A stretch of DNA of 64,000 bases from Rhizobiaceae bacterium (GTDB lineage Bacteria; Pseudomonadota; Alphaproteobacteria; Rhizobiales; Rhizobiaceae). The position numbers were made by a program, and so were the translations under genes. The stretch's first letter is position 1; every line of letters begins with the position of its first letter. The notes below the pieces were generated by a model. That model was not told where the DNA came from and searched no databases. It saw nothing but the letters and a program-made list of their open reading frames with translations. This document shows positions 31,028 through 39,329 of this stretch, piece after piece. The stretch covers positions 62,001-126,000 of the forward strand of contig JAMLJA010000009.1 in assembly GCA_023953905.1 (NCBI GenBank), read 5' to 3'.

Positions 31028-31205
31028 TCACGCCCACGCGCGTCGGGGCCGCGTGATGTGAGTCGCGTTGAGAGCTGCGTTGATGTTTCTGCGGCAAACA
31101 GGTGCGCCGTCACGTCGCGGCTGATTGCGGCGGCGACAGACATGACCGAAGCCGTCAAGGGTGTCGGATTAAGCTGAGAGTGTGATTTCGGAACAGGGTA
31201 CGAGC
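31028..31205. other. Intergenic region between tadC and tadD
   Basis: About 180 bp between convergent genes. Only a short imperfect CACGC/GCGTG stem near 31029 was seen, without a T run. Confidence 0.4.
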
Positions 31206-32036
31206 TCAGTTCGTATTGGTTTCCTGAGCGCCGTCTTCTTCCTTGATCTGCTGCCACGCATTTTGCTGCGACAGCATCGAGCGCAGATAGGCCACATTGG
31301 CCTCTGCCTGTGCCGGGGATAGCTCGTGGCTGGCGATCTTCTCCGCTTCCTGGAAGCGTCCCTGCAAGCCGACGACGAGCGCCAGATTCTGTCTTACGCG
31401 GCTGTCGGCCCCCGGCTGTTCAGCGGCCGACTGCATGTATGTTTCGGCGGTCTTGAGGTCGCCTGCGAGCAGATAGGACATGCCAAGATTGGAAAGCACC
31501 GAAGGTTCGTTCGGCTTCAGATCCAGGGCCTTGCGATAGAGGTCGCGGGCCGGCTGCGCCTGTCCAAGCTGGTCAAGGATCGCGGCCTCCGCCGACAGGA
31601 GCTTCCAGTCCGGATATTCGGGGGTTTGTGCGCGGCGCACCGCATCGAGAGCGGGCTCAAGCTGGCCGGCCCCTGCAAGCGCCTTGCCATAGGCGGCGAG
31701 AACCTCTCGATCCTTTGGGTGGATGATTGCCAGTTTGCGCATCACCGCCAGCGACTGGTCCGCTCGACCGTTCATCTGAAGTACCGCGGCATAACGCAGC
31801 CCGGTCGCTTTGTCCTTGGGATCCTTTGCATAGGCCTGACCCAGCGTACTTGCCGCGGACGCAAGCTCGCTTGCCGACATCTGGTCGACGGCGGCGGTGG
31901 ATGGACCGGACCTGCTGATCGAACCGGTCGTCAGCCCCTTGTTCGCGCAGGCAGAGAGGCTGACCGCGATAGCGATTGCCGCGCTTGTCATCAGAACGCG
32001 ATTGCCGATTGTGTTCGTGCGGTGTTTGGTCAACAT
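31206..32036 (-). CDS. tadD: Tad lipoprotein with tetratricopeptide repeats, TadD-like
   Basis: A 276-residue lipoprotein with lipobox AVSLSAC and TPR repeats (for example KATGLRYAAVLQMNGRADQS and KPNEPSVLSNLGMSYLLAGD). TadD proteins help assemble the Tad apparatus in the outer membrane. ATG 32036 is chosen; the GTG at 32042 has GGAG at closer spacing and is possible. Its promoter region meets prophage DNA within about 80 bp. Confidence 0.9.
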   Translation of the reverse strand: MLTKHRTNTIGNRVLMTSAAIAIAVSLSACANKGLTTGSISRSGPSTAAVDQMSASELASAASTLGQAYAKDPKDKATGLRYAAVLQMNGRADQSLAVMRKLAIIHPKDREVLAAYGKALAGAGQLEPALDAVRRAQTPEYPDWKLLSAEAAILDQLGQAQPARDLYRKALDLKPNEPSVLSNLGMSYLLAGDLKTAETYMQSAAEQPGADSRVRQNLALVVGLQGRFQEAEKIASHELSPAQAEANVAYLRSMLSQQNAWQQIKEEDGAQETNTN

Positions 32037-32042
32037 CGGCAC

Positions 32043-32119
32043 CGATTCTCCGTTCGAATCCGCCGCAATGAGCGCGGCTTGCCCTCTCGGAGAAATATTC
32101 TGTTAACCCTAACGGAGAG
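32043..32119. other. Probable left junction of the prophage (attL region)
   Basis: The change from chromosome to phage falls between the tadD start and the integrase stop. Two GTTAAC hexamers (32101-32106 and about 32119-32124) flank CCTAACGGAGA. No tRNA gene is present. The exact core cannot be fixed because the right end of the prophage is outside the window. Confidence 0.4.
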
Positions 32120-33214
32120 TTAACGCCGTTTTCTGGACGCCTTATTTTCCAAGGCTTCCAGAGGCTCAATCCCCGCACCTTTTACTTGGTGCGGGTATAG
32201 CTTGTTCGCCGCACGTTCCGCCAGACGTGTTCTGTCTGCCTTCGCGGTGTAGATTTCAGCGACCTTCGTGGACGCCCATCCGAACATCGCAGTGAGCTCG
32301 AAAGGAGTCGCGCCATTGTTGGCTGCCATTGTTGCGCCTGCCTTGCGCAGTCCGTGCGCGGTGCATCTCTCCGGCAGCCCGGCGATGTCACACTGCTTGC
32401 GGAACCAGTATCCGAAGCTGATGTTTTTCCACGGTCGTCCGCGCGTATTGGTCAAGAAGACCAGGTCGCCGGTTTTGGTCGCCTCTATCGATTGAGCCAG
32501 TGGACGCAGCAGCGGCAACACGATCTCGGCATTGTTCTTTCCCGCCCGGATGCTGATGGTTCCATTCTTCACATGCTGGCGGCCAAGGACAATAGCGTCG
32601 CTGCGTCGAAGCCCGGTGTAAAGCATCAGATCAAGTGCAAGACGCGCCTGCGAGCCCACAGGGTGCGCTTTCTGGTATTGCGCCACTTCCTCGCCGGTCC
32701 ACGTGTGATAGCCGTCTGTCTTTGGTTTTTTGAACGTCACGCCTTCCGCGGGGTTCTTTTCGATCCATCCATTGTCGACCGCGAACCCGAACAAAACACG
32801 GAGCGCCTTGAGATAATCTAGCGCTGCAAACGGATGACTTTCGCGATTGATCACGCCCGATCGCACATCTGACGATGTGATTTCATGAATCATCAAGTCA
32901 GCACCTGTCTGGCAGGCGGATTCAATCGAGAGGCGGTAATTGCGCTGTGTGTTTGGCCTTAGAGAGTTGAACCTGTGGCTTTGAAAGAACTTGTCCGCAA
33001 GCCATCGAAGCGTGAGGACCGGGGCTTCCTTCTTGGCTGCCACCGGAAGGCCAGAAAGGGCCGCGTTATAGGCGTCATTGAACTCCTTTGAGCCAAATAC
33101 GCCGGGGAGCCTGATGCGCGCCTCCTTGCCGCGTCTGAAATACCACACGATTTTCCCGTGACGGGTTGTTTCCTTCTGAACGTATGGCTTTCGTGGGCGC
33201 GGCATGTTGATCAT
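32120..33214 (-). CDS. int: Phage tyrosine-type integrase
   Basis: A 364-residue site-specific recombinase. An N-terminal SAM-like core-binding domain (TLRWLADKFFQSHRFNSLRP) precedes the catalytic domain. The conserved residues appear in MLYTGLRRSDAI (Arg), AHGLRKAGAT (His-x2-Arg) and TKVAEIYTAKADR (Tyr). It lies at the edge of the prophage, transcribed toward tadD. Its ATG overlaps the stop of the small upstream gene. Confidence 0.95.
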   Translation of the reverse strand: MINMPRPRKPYVQKETTRHGKIVWYFRRGKEARIRLPGVFGSKEFNDAYNAALSGLPVAAKKEAPVLTLRWLADKFFQSHRFNSLRPNTQRNYRLSIESACQTGADLMIHEITSSDVRSGVINRESHPFAALDYLKALRVLFGFAVDNGWIEKNPAEGVTFKKPKTDGYHTWTGEEVAQYQKAHPVGSQARLALDLMLYTGLRRSDAIVLGRQHVKNGTISIRAGKNNAEIVLPLLRPLAQSIEATKTGDLVFLTNTRGRPWKNISFGYWFRKQCDIAGLPERCTAHGLRKAGATMAANNGATPFELTAMFGWASTKVAEIYTAKADRTRLAERAANKLYPHQVKGAGIEPLEALENKASRKRR

Positions 33215-33387
33215 CAGAGATGACCCTTTCTCTTGCCGTCAACCTTCTCATCTTGCTGTGCAATGGGTGCGGGGATAAGTCGGATAACCACGCCATCGAT
33301 CTTGACTTCTGCGATATGCCCCGCTGCTGCGGCTCCCTTGCAGAGAGCCGTCACCTGGTTCTGAGTGATGCGCAGAGGCTTGCTCAT
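33214..33387 (-). CDS. Small phage protein next to integrase
   Basis: A 57-residue protein starting MSKPLRITQNQVTALCKGA. A short predicted helix and VKIDGVVIRLIPA strand pair are seen. Its stop overlaps the int start. Its position suggests a role in integration or excision control, but it has no recognised domain. Confidence 0.7.
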   Translation of the reverse strand: MSKPLRITQNQVTALCKGAAAAGHIAEVKIDGVVIRLIPAPIAQQDEKVDGKRKGHL

Positions 33388-33842
33388 ACAGGGCACCCTT
33401 CATCTACCCACGCCGACAAATCTCCCTTGTAGTGGAACCACTCCCCCTGCGCTCGAAGGTGCGCGAATTGCGAATGGAGGGTTTTCTCCAAGGCATGCCC
33501 GTCATGATCACTGATGGTGTGCAAGAGGGTTAGTTCGACTGGCGAGCTGGTACGCAGCGAGGCTAGACGTTTCGCAACATTCCCGGCCTTGCCAATTTTC
33601 ACATAGTCGCCAGCCCTGATAATGTAGACGCTTGCGGGCTTTGGTGGAAGTGGTAGCGCGCGTGTGGCTTCATACTCCTCGACTTCGGTGGCATTGATGC
33701 GCCACAACTTCGGGCCGAGCAGAAACCCGATCAGATCCCCATTGTCTATCATCAACCGAACCTTGCGCTCGGAGCAAGCCCATCGTTCGGCCAAAGTGGA
33801 TGGCGTGAAGACGCTTGGCTGTCTTGCTGTGGCTCGGCTCAT
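33384..33842 (-). CDS. Fusion of excisionase-type HTH and GIY-YIG-like nuclease domain
   Basis: A 152-residue protein. Residues about 10-60 form a MerR/excisionase-like helix-turn-helix (TLAERWACSERKVRLMIDNG). Residues about 70-140 form a GIY-YIG-superfamily domain of the T5orf172/Mug113 kind: VYIIRAGDYVKIGKAGNV, RLASLRTSSPVEL, and EKTLHSQFAHLRAQGEWF. The domain order suggests a DNA-binding module directing a nuclease. It overlaps its neighbours by 4 bp on both sides. Confidence 0.78.
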   Translation of the reverse strand: MSRATARQPSVFTPSTLAERWACSERKVRLMIDNGDLIGFLLGPKLWRINATEVEEYEATRALPLPPKPASVYIIRAGDYVKIGKAGNVAKRLASLRTSSPVELTLLHTISDHDGHALEKTLHSQFAHLRAQGEWFHYKGDLSAWVDEGCPV

Positions 33843-34114
33843 TCCTTAGCCTCCTGGTTGGCAAGGGCGCGGCGGGGCGAAGCCCACGCAGGAGGGTTCG
33901 GATCGTGGACAATCGGCTCTACTGCCGATACGGTTAACTTGACCCGGACAACACCAAACCCACCGTTCACAGCAGCCGGATCCCCCCAGTATTTTACAAG
34001 ATACTCCCACGCCTTTTCTGGCGCTCTAAACGTCTCGGATGTCCACAGCCCGCCGTGAGGGTTCATTATCCCCCAAAGGTCATGCGGGTCGACATATCGC
34101 TGGATCTCTCCCAT
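33839..34114 (-). CDS. Hypothetical phage protein
   Basis: A 91-residue protein starting MGEIQRYVDPHDLWGIMNPH. ATG 34114 has GGGAGAGTAGG just upstream. It has no recognised domain. It overlaps the HTH/GIY-YIG gene by 4 bp. Confidence 0.7.
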   Translation of the reverse strand: MGEIQRYVDPHDLWGIMNPHGGLWTSETFRAPEKAWEYLVKYWGDPAAVNGGFGVVRVKLTVSAVEPIVHDPNPPAWASPRRALANQEAKE

Positions 34115-34115
34115 C

Positions 34116-34628
34116 CTACTCTCCCTTGGTTGCGCTGGCGGGAGGGGTGGACGCCGCGTTGCGTACCAGTCCCAGGACATAGTAGGCTTGCTCGTCTTGA
34201 ATGACGCTGCAATTTTCATAGGTCAGGATCGGAGACGGTGTTGAATTGTCGATCGCCCATTTGTCCACCGGCTTCTCTACTGTGGACAGGTAGGCGGCGA
34301 TCTTGGCGAGACAACTGGGGCAATGATGCGAGCCAACGCCGCCGCTTTCAAAGCGACCTGTTGCCGTGTTTCCGCAGCCGTCTGTTGCGCACTCACCCGC
34401 CTCTTGCGGTGCTTGGAGGGCGGCGCTGCAAATTCGTGTCTCTGTCTCGACCTCAACGGCACCACAGTCCGCACACTGAAACAACCCGCCGTCGCAGATC
34501 GGGCAGTTGAGAAGCTCACAATTGTGGTGAACAACGCGGTTTCTGTGTGTAGCTGAAATGATTGACCGAGCCTCGCGCAACTCTTTTCGCAGCGCTTCCA
34601 CCAACCCGTTCTGTTCTTCGTGTGTCAT
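34116..34628 (-). CDS. Phage protein with zinc-ribbon-like cysteines
   Basis: A 170-residue protein. An N-terminal helix is followed by cysteine pairs (CPIC, CADC, CATDGC, HHCPSC) that suggest two small zinc-binding modules. The C-terminal third has none. Function is unknown. Confidence 0.7.
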   Translation of the reverse strand: MTHEEQNGLVEALRKELREARSIISATHRNRVVHHNCELLNCPICDGGLFQCADCGAVEVETETRICSAALQAPQEAGECATDGCGNTATGRFESGGVGSHHCPSCLAKIAAYLSTVEKPVDKWAIDNSTPSPILTYENCSVIQDEQAYYVLGLVRNAASTPPASATKGE

Positions 34629-35011
34629 GACGCGGCTCCATACAGTTGGCGCGGAGGCAGTTTTGGCTTCTCAACGCGAGCGGGCTTCGGTGGGGACGGG
34701 ATCTTCGCCTTGGCTCTGGTTTTCATGCCCATGAGCTGCTGACGGACCGTCTTGGCCGCTGTGGGCGTATCCCGGTTCGCTGTTTTCCAGGCATGGCATT
34801 TCGGGCAAACAGCGCGGCAATTCTCCAGGCTGTTGTCATGCGAATTCGCGTCTAGGATTAGATGATCGTAGTTCACGCCATCACCCAGATTGCGGGTGCA
34901 TCTCTGCCCCGATGGCAATCCATACCAATCACCCAAGGCTTCGCAGATGAGACCGGATCGCTTGAGCGCCTGCTTGCGGGTCTTTGATGTGAACTCGCGA
35001 CGATCGGCCAT
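34625..35011 (-). CDS. HNH endonuclease family protein
   Basis: A 128-residue protein of the phage HNH type. LICEALGDWYG and RCTRNLGDGVNYDHLI give the first cysteine and histidine. NSLENCRAVCPKCHAWKT gives the Asn, CxxC and final His. The C terminus is basic and proline-rich. It could be a homing-type nuclease or a packaging-associated HNH. Confidence 0.8.
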   Translation of the reverse strand: MADRREFTSKTRKQALKRSGLICEALGDWYGLPSGQRCTRNLGDGVNYDHLILDANSHDNSLENCRAVCPKCHAWKTANRDTPTAAKTVRQQLMGMKTRAKAKIPSPPKPARVEKPKLPPRQLYGAAS

Positions 35012-35256
35012 CAGTCGGCCTCCTCGAGGGGCCGAACGCGATCAAGCTGCGGATAGTCGTCAAAGCCGACAGAGTACCGGTCTATCCAGTGCAAGGCCAT
35101 GTCGGCTTCTTCGTCGGTAAGATCAGGCGCCCGCTGGTCCAGTTCCTCAACAGCCTGCCATATGCGGCAGTTGATGCAGCCTTGATCAAAATCCGGGCAC
35201 TTCTCCCCGTACTCTTCTGTTATCAGCGCCTTAAGCTTGTTGATGCCGTTTTCCAT
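35011..35256 (-). CDS. Hypothetical phage protein
   Basis: An 81-residue acidic protein starting MENGINKLKALITEEYGEKC. ATG 35256 has GGAG 9 bp upstream. It contains three cysteines in CPDFDQGCINC. No domain recognised. Confidence 0.65.
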   Translation of the reverse strand: MENGINKLKALITEEYGEKCPDFDQGCINCRIWQAVEELDQRAPDLTDEEADMALHWIDRYSVGFDDYPQLDRVRPLEEAD

Positions 35257-35477
35257 GTCAGTCGCGCTCCTGAAGGGCGTCGCGGCCCGCGGGGGGTGAT
35301 GTTCCACGCGTTCCAGAAGAACGACCATGCGCCTTGTGTTGAAACGAACCCGCGTCTTTCTAGGCTATTCAGCGTATTGGGATGATGGCCAATTTGACGG
35401 TAAAACGCTCCAGTCTCCCGTCCGTACAAGGCCATATCTTCAAGCGCGCGCCTCTGCGCTTCAGTCAGCTTCGCCAT
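35223..35477 (-). CDS. Hypothetical phage protein, possible winged helix
   Basis: An 84-residue protein starting MAKLTEAQRRALEDMALYG. ATG 35477 has GGAGGGG upstream. TLNSLERRGFVSTQG looks like the recognition part of a small winged helix. It overlaps the next gene by 34 bp. Confidence 0.6.
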   Translation of the reverse strand: MAKLTEAQRRALEDMALYGRETGAFYRQIGHHPNTLNSLERRGFVSTQGAWSFFWNAWNITPRGPRRPSGARLTWKTASTSLRR

Positions 35478-35479
35478 GC

Positions 35480-35638
35480 TCACCCCTCCACGCGACGAGA
35501 AGAAAGGGCAGGGACGCGAAACTTGAACCCGCATTCCTTGGCGAGGCGTCCGGCCATTTTGTAGAACGTCTCCGTGCGCTTCGGCTTCGATGGGTTCTTG
35601 CGCTCATGTGCGCGGACACGGGTTGTGCTCTTGCTCAT
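35480..35638 (-). CDS. Small basic phage protein
   Basis: A 52-residue lysine- and arginine-rich protein starting MSKSTTRVRAHERKNPSKPK, with AGGAG 7 bp before ATG 35638. Overlapping ends with the neighbour support it as a gene. Function unknown. Confidence 0.6.
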   Translation of the reverse strand: MSKSTTRVRAHERKNPSKPKRTETFYKMAGRLAKECGFKFRVPALSSRRVEG

Positions 35639-36150
35639 GCGGCGGCTCCTGCGTTTGATGAAAGGGTGTTGAGATCGACGCCGATCAGATCGGCAACGAA
35701 GTCCAGCACGTCGCTTTTGCTGATGGCGAATTCCTTCGCGCCCATGGCCCGAACCGACTGGCTTTTGGCGGTCCAGACACGGATCACACAATCACGAACC
35801 GTCACGACCGCCAGATCATCCATGGGTTTGATGAACGCGGCCATACGCTCGGCTTCGGCCTTGCTGGACGCGACAAGGGTTCGCTCGTCGCGGTAGCCCT
35901 TCCAGATCAGCGCCTTTTTCCTGAGCGCTTCCGGATTGGGGTACTGTTCCAGCATCTCGTCAGGCAGGTTCTTGTGGGCCTCGGCAATGACTGCGAAATA
36001 ATGCCGATGGCTGTTCATGGACCTGTTGTGATGCTCGACCAGCCGATAGACTTCGCCGACGACAAGAGCCTTGTCAGCCTTGCCGGCCCAAAACGAACTG
36101 GCAGGCACGAAGCAGTCGCCTTCCCATCTGAATGTGATCGGCTGGTCCAT
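35635..36150 (-). CDS. Conserved phage protein upstream of int cluster
   Basis: A 171-residue protein. Characteristic segments are GDCFVPASSFWAGKADKALV and NSHRHYFAVIAEAHKNLPDE. It sits directly downstream of the Bet gene, a place often taken by recombination or replication helpers. No catalytic motif is evident. Confidence 0.68.
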   Translation of the reverse strand: MDQPITFRWEGDCFVPASSFWAGKADKALVVGEVYRLVEHHNRSMNSHRHYFAVIAEAHKNLPDEMLEQYPNPEALRKKALIWKGYRDERTLVASSKAEAERMAAFIKPMDDLAVVTVRDCVIRVWTAKSQSVRAMGAKEFAISKSDVLDFVADLIGVDLNTLSSNAGAAA

Positions 36151-36161
36151 GGCTGTCGGCC

Positions 36162-37025
36162 TTACCCGCCATTGACGGGGTTGAACTGGACCAGACGCGC
36201 GGCACGAAGATTAAAGGCACGCTGTAGCGCCTCTTCATCGCCTGTCAGAGTCGCCTCGACATCGAACCCGTCCCAAATCTCAAAGACCTGGTCAGCGTCC
36301 TTGCTGGTCGCTAGAGCATCGCTAAGCTCGGCGAGAAATGCTTCCAGATCGAAAGCCTCACCATCGTCAAGGATTGCGTCGGTCGCCTCGTCTGTCTCAG
36401 TGACGATTTCGGCCTCTTCTACGCGTTCCGCCTTGGAGCTGGCGATCTGTGGCGGTGGAGGCGGCGCTGAAACCTGGCCTGTGATGACTTCCGGAGACCG
36501 TTCTGCTTCCTCCGGGTCAATGATGCCGGCAAAGCCAAAGGCATAGCGCGCGCACTGGATCGTGGCTTTGTGCCGCAACATCCGCTTCGGCCATTTCTGC
36601 CAAGGCTCTGTCGGGCGCTTGCATTCCTCCATGTATTCAGTGACGACGGTCGGCCTGTTCCGGTCCTTCCTGTGGATCGTGCATGTGACCGAGACCACAT
36701 CACCCTTTTCGCCCATGTTCTCGACGGTCTCGATGCCGTCGCACTGCGGATGGGAATTGATGATATTGAGAAACCCGTCGATGCCGACGATCGGCTGAAT
36801 GCCGCCGCCCTTTTTCGGAAATGCATAGATTTCCCGAGTAATCGGGTTCAATCCGTAGTCTTTCGCCACCATCAGGAACGCGGCGAATTCTTCGTTCGTG
36901 GCGTTGTTCGGCATGCATGTCGCCCGAACCGTGTCGGCAAACGCCTTGGGTTCCATGTTGTAGGCACCGGCCATGCTTGCAATGAGCGACGGGCGCGCCT
37001 CTGAAATCTTGGCGATCTGGTTCAT
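36162..37025 (-). CDS. bet: Phage single-strand annealing protein, Bet/RecT family
   Basis: A 287-residue annealing protein related to lambda Beta. The core has VAKDYGLNPITREIYAFPKK, QPIVGIDGFLNIINSHPQ and KRMLRHKATIQCARYAFG. The acidic C-terminal region (EEAEIVTETDEATDAILDDG) is like the tails of other phage annealing proteins. ATG 37025 has AGAGG upstream. No exonuclease partner is recognisable in the same operon. Confidence 0.88.
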   Translation of the reverse strand: MNQIAKISEARPSLIASMAGAYNMEPKAFADTVRATCMPNNATNEEFAAFLMVAKDYGLNPITREIYAFPKKGGGIQPIVGIDGFLNIINSHPQCDGIETVENMGEKGDVVSVTCTIHRKDRNRPTVVTEYMEECKRPTEPWQKWPKRMLRHKATIQCARYAFGFAGIIDPEEAERSPEVITGQVSAPPPPPQIASSKAERVEEAEIVTETDEATDAILDDGEAFDLEAFLAELSDALATSKDADQVFEIWDGFDVEATLTGDEEALQRAFNLRAARLVQFNPVNGG

Positions 37026-37336
37026 GATACTGCCTCTGGGAGCCGTTCGTGTTTCTTGAAAAAGTCGTAGTCGTCGTATGGGATCGGGTACTTCGCGACA
37101 TACGGCCAAAGCGATTCAGGGTCGGTGATCTGCCCGCCAAGTTCGGCTTTCAATGAGCCGTCGTCATCGCGCCAGATTGCGCAGACGATCCAAGGCCGCT
37201 TGATCGGAGCCAGATCCTTGTTGAGCCCGCGCCGATCCCTGACCTTGAAATATCCGCACTGGATATCGCCTTCGTGGATCGGGGGATTTTCGCCGGCAAT
37301 CGCGGCTGACCACCATGCATAATCCAGGGCGCTCAT
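37022..37336 (-). CDS. Hypothetical phage protein
   Basis: A 104-residue protein starting MSALDYAWWSAAIAGENPPI, with a KYPIPYDDYDFFKKHERLP C-terminal part. It overlaps bet by 4 bp. No domain recognised. Confidence 0.68.
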   Translation of the reverse strand: MSALDYAWWSAAIAGENPPIHEGDIQCGYFKVRDRRGLNKDLAPIKRPWIVCAIWRDDDGSLKAELGGQITDPESLWPYVAKYPIPYDDYDFFKKHERLPEAVS

Positions 37337-37539
37337 ATCGCTCTCCCCTCCAATGCCATTTCCACGGCAAGGTCGATCTGACCCGCGTCGATGAGGACTT
37401 GAAACCTGCGCGCCGCTATCGACAGGCGCTGTTCAGCCTCGGCATCGGCCCGCTGTGCATCGTGAAGCGCTGCAAGCTGCAACGGCGTCATGGAGTGGAG
37501 ACGGTCACGAGCCGCTGCGATCTGTTCAGAGGCGGTCAT
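37333..37539 (-). CDS. Hypothetical phage protein, helical
   Basis: A 68-residue alanine-rich protein, predicted all-helical (LQLAALHDAQRADAEAEQRL). It overlaps both neighbours by 4 bp. Function unknown. Confidence 0.62.
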   Translation of the reverse strand: MTASEQIAAARDRLHSMTPLQLAALHDAQRADAEAEQRLSIAARRFQVLIDAGQIDLAVEMALEGRAI

Positions 37540-37757
37540 CGGTCATCCCTCAAATCGCGGAGATAATCCGGGTCCGGCTCATCCTGCATTTCTTCCCACG
37601 GACAGTTTCCGTCCGTTTCTTCCTCAAGCTCACAAGTTCGCGTTGAGTAAGCCCCGCAGAATGGGCACAACTGACCGCCCCTAGATTCGTAATCTTCCTC
37701 AGGGGTCATGAGCTTCCAGTTGTCGTAACCGGGGATGCTGTACGGATCGCGGCTCAT
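37536..37757 (-). CDS. Small acidic phage protein with cysteine pair
   Basis: A 73-residue acidic protein. CPFCGAYSTRTCELEEETDG has a CxxC and further cysteines that could bind zinc. It overlaps both neighbours by 4 bp. Confidence 0.62.
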   Translation of the reverse strand: MSRDPYSIPGYDNWKLMTPEEDYESRGGQLCPFCGAYSTRTCELEEETDGNCPWEEMQDEPDPDYLRDLRDDR

Positions 37758-38035
37758 GCTGCACCGCCTTCCGCCTTGGCAATGGCGTCATCTATCATCT
37801 GATCTGGATGGGGCATGTTCGCTTGAGCGTGCTTTAGCGCCGCCAGCATGTCCGGCGCGGCGGCAATCAGGCGGGCGTTGGCGCAAATCTCGTCTAGCGT
37901 TCCAACACAAGGAGTTAGCTCAAAAACGGGAACGCCGGATGGAGGAAAAGCAGAAACCCAACCGCCAACAGGCCGTCCGCTTTTAGGGTCCCAATTGCCC
38001 TCAAGAAACCAGGGGCCGGATGTGTGTCCGCTCAT
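37754..38035 (-). CDS. Hypothetical phage protein
   Basis: A 93-residue protein starting MSGHTSGPWFLEGNWDPKSG. The C-terminal ANARLIAAAPDMLAALKHAQ is a signature shared by many small phage proteins of unknown role. ATG 38035 has GGGGGA upstream. Confidence 0.7.
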   Translation of the reverse strand: MSGHTSGPWFLEGNWDPKSGRPVGGWVSAFPPSGVPVFELTPCVGTLDEICANARLIAAAPDMLAALKHAQANMPHPDQMIDDAIAKAEGGAA

Positions 38036-38148
38036 ATCGCCATCCCCCCATAGACAGATGCAGCCCAAGACAGGGCGATGATGATGGCAGCCGTGACGCG
38101 GTGATGCGTGGCGAGCCAGTTGCAGGCGGAATCGAGAAGGTGGTCCAT
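38032..38148 (-). CDS. Small single-pass membrane protein
   Basis: A 38-residue protein, too short for routine calling. One hydrophobic helix (VTAAIIIALSWAASVYGGM) follows a short N terminus. Its ATG overlaps the stop of the upstream gene and its stop overlaps the next ATG, as in the rest of this operon. Confidence 0.55.
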   Translation of the reverse strand: MDHLLDSACNWLATHHRVTAAIIIALSWAASVYGGMAI

Positions 38149-38531
38149 CACGACGCCTCCTTGTTCTGCTCAAGGGCGTCGGCTATCTCGTTGAAGATGC
38201 GAGCGGCGTTGCGGAGTTCGGGCGCGCTGGCGTACTCGTTGTAACGGATGAAGAACCCAGCCTCACCACGGTCAATCAGTTCAACCGCGCCATACGTACC
38301 CGGCACGATCTCAGTGCGCGTGACCTTGCGGACGGGGGAGGGATTGGATGGGGTGGCTTCGACCAGCTCGAAGCGGTGACTAAACCATAGCCTTCCGCTG
38401 CTGTCTTCTTCAAGCGAGACGTGCGTTTCGCTGGCCTTACGAACTGTATAGTTCCTTCCCAGAACAAGGCTCCCGCTGCAATGCGCGTTATCCACACACC
38501 GAACCTTGTCGCCAGCCTTGAACTTGGACAT
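38148..38531 (-). CDS. Phage protein with SH3-like N-terminal part
   Basis: A 127-residue protein. The N-terminal GDKVRCVDNAHCSGSLVLGR with NYTVRK resembles a small beta-barrel. A related protein is encoded on the other phage arm (45049-45369). Function unknown. Confidence 0.68.
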   Translation of the reverse strand: MSKFKAGDKVRCVDNAHCSGSLVLGRNYTVRKASETHVSLEEDSSGRLWFSHRFELVEATPSNPSPVRKVTRTEIVPGTYGAVELIDRGEAGFFIRYNEYASAPELRNAARIFNEIADALEQNKEAS

Positions 38532-38848
38532 TACGCGCCTCCCAAGAGATGACCGCGACCGGCATTGATCATGTCGCGTCGATAGGTTGAATCGTCAGGA
38601 CCGCCGCTTTCCATCAGGGTTTCCTGTTGGGCTATCCATGCGGCTTCGGCAGCGTTGTCGTGCTGTTCTTTCATTTCTGCGACTGCGCAGGACAGAGCTT
38701 CATCGAAGTTCTTGCCTGTACCGCTATAGCACTCACTTTCGCCCGAATGGATGTAGACTGTTATGTGTCCAGTCTTGGCATCGAACATGTTGACGCCGAT
38801 GGCGCGCAACCCGTGTGCGTCACAGGCCTCCTTGAGTATCGACTCCAT
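38531..38848 (-). CDS. Hypothetical phage protein
   Basis: A 105-residue protein starting at ATG 38848 (MESILKEACDAHGLRAIGVN); a GTG one codon upstream also fits. TGHITVYIHSGESE suggests strands. No domain recognised. Confidence 0.66.
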   Translation of the reverse strand: MESILKEACDAHGLRAIGVNMFDAKTGHITVYIHSGESECYSGTGKNFDEALSCAVAEMKEQHDNAAEAAWIAQQETLMESGGPDDSTYRRDMINAGRGHLLGGA

Positions 38849-39063
38849 CACGCGGCCCTCCGCTTGCGGTTTTCACGATTGATTTTTTGAGAACGACGAG
38901 CGCTGCGAACTTGCTCTGACGTGATCTCGTCAAGCTGCTCGTCCGTGAGGAAGTTCTCGGCTCCGATGCGAGAGACTGCGCTCATGATTGCGGCCTCAAG
39001 CGAACCGCGCCCGAATGACTTGATGAACGCGATCTTGCGTTCGCGAGTAGCGGAGCGGGTCAT
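38848..39063 (-). CDS. Small basic phage protein
   Basis: A 71-residue protein starting MTRSATRERKIAFIKSFGRG and ending in a strongly basic QKINRENRKRRAA tail, suggesting nucleic-acid binding. It overlaps neighbours by 4-5 bp. Confidence 0.62.
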   Translation of the reverse strand: MTRSATRERKIAFIKSFGRGSLEAAIMSAVSRIGAENFLTDEQLDEITSEQVRSARRSQKINRENRKRRAA

Positions 39064-39329
39064 GATTCCAGATCCGTCTCGCAATAGACGGATCTGAACG
39101 CGATCCCCATTTCAGAAGCCGGCCCGTAACCCTCGATGAACTCGTTTGGCCGGTCGCCTACAATTCCACGGGCATACATTTGCCCCAGGTGTTCCGCATG
39201 TTCCTCAAGCGTGTCATAAGGGTAAAAGCTGGCGGTGAATTCAGCCATGAAGTCCGCGTCAAACTTCTCGTCATCCATCGTGACCTCGACAAGATGCGTC
39301 ACTTGGACAAAACGTTTGGTAGCGGCCAT
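39060..39329 (-). CDS. Hypothetical phage protein
   Basis: An 89-residue protein starting MAATKRFVQVTHLVEVTMDD. Alternating strand/helix segments are predicted. No domain recognised. Confidence 0.64.
   Translation of the reverse strand: MAATKRFVQVTHLVEVTMDDEKFDADFMAEFTASFYPYDTLEEHAEHLGQMYARGIVGDRPNEFIEGYGPASEMGIAFRSVYCETDLES

Noticed and set aside
32050..32066. GTTCGAATCC resembling the T loop of a tRNA at the prophage junction
   Set aside because: The flanking bases do not pair into a T stem and no acceptor or anticodon arms are present; it is the leader of tadD.
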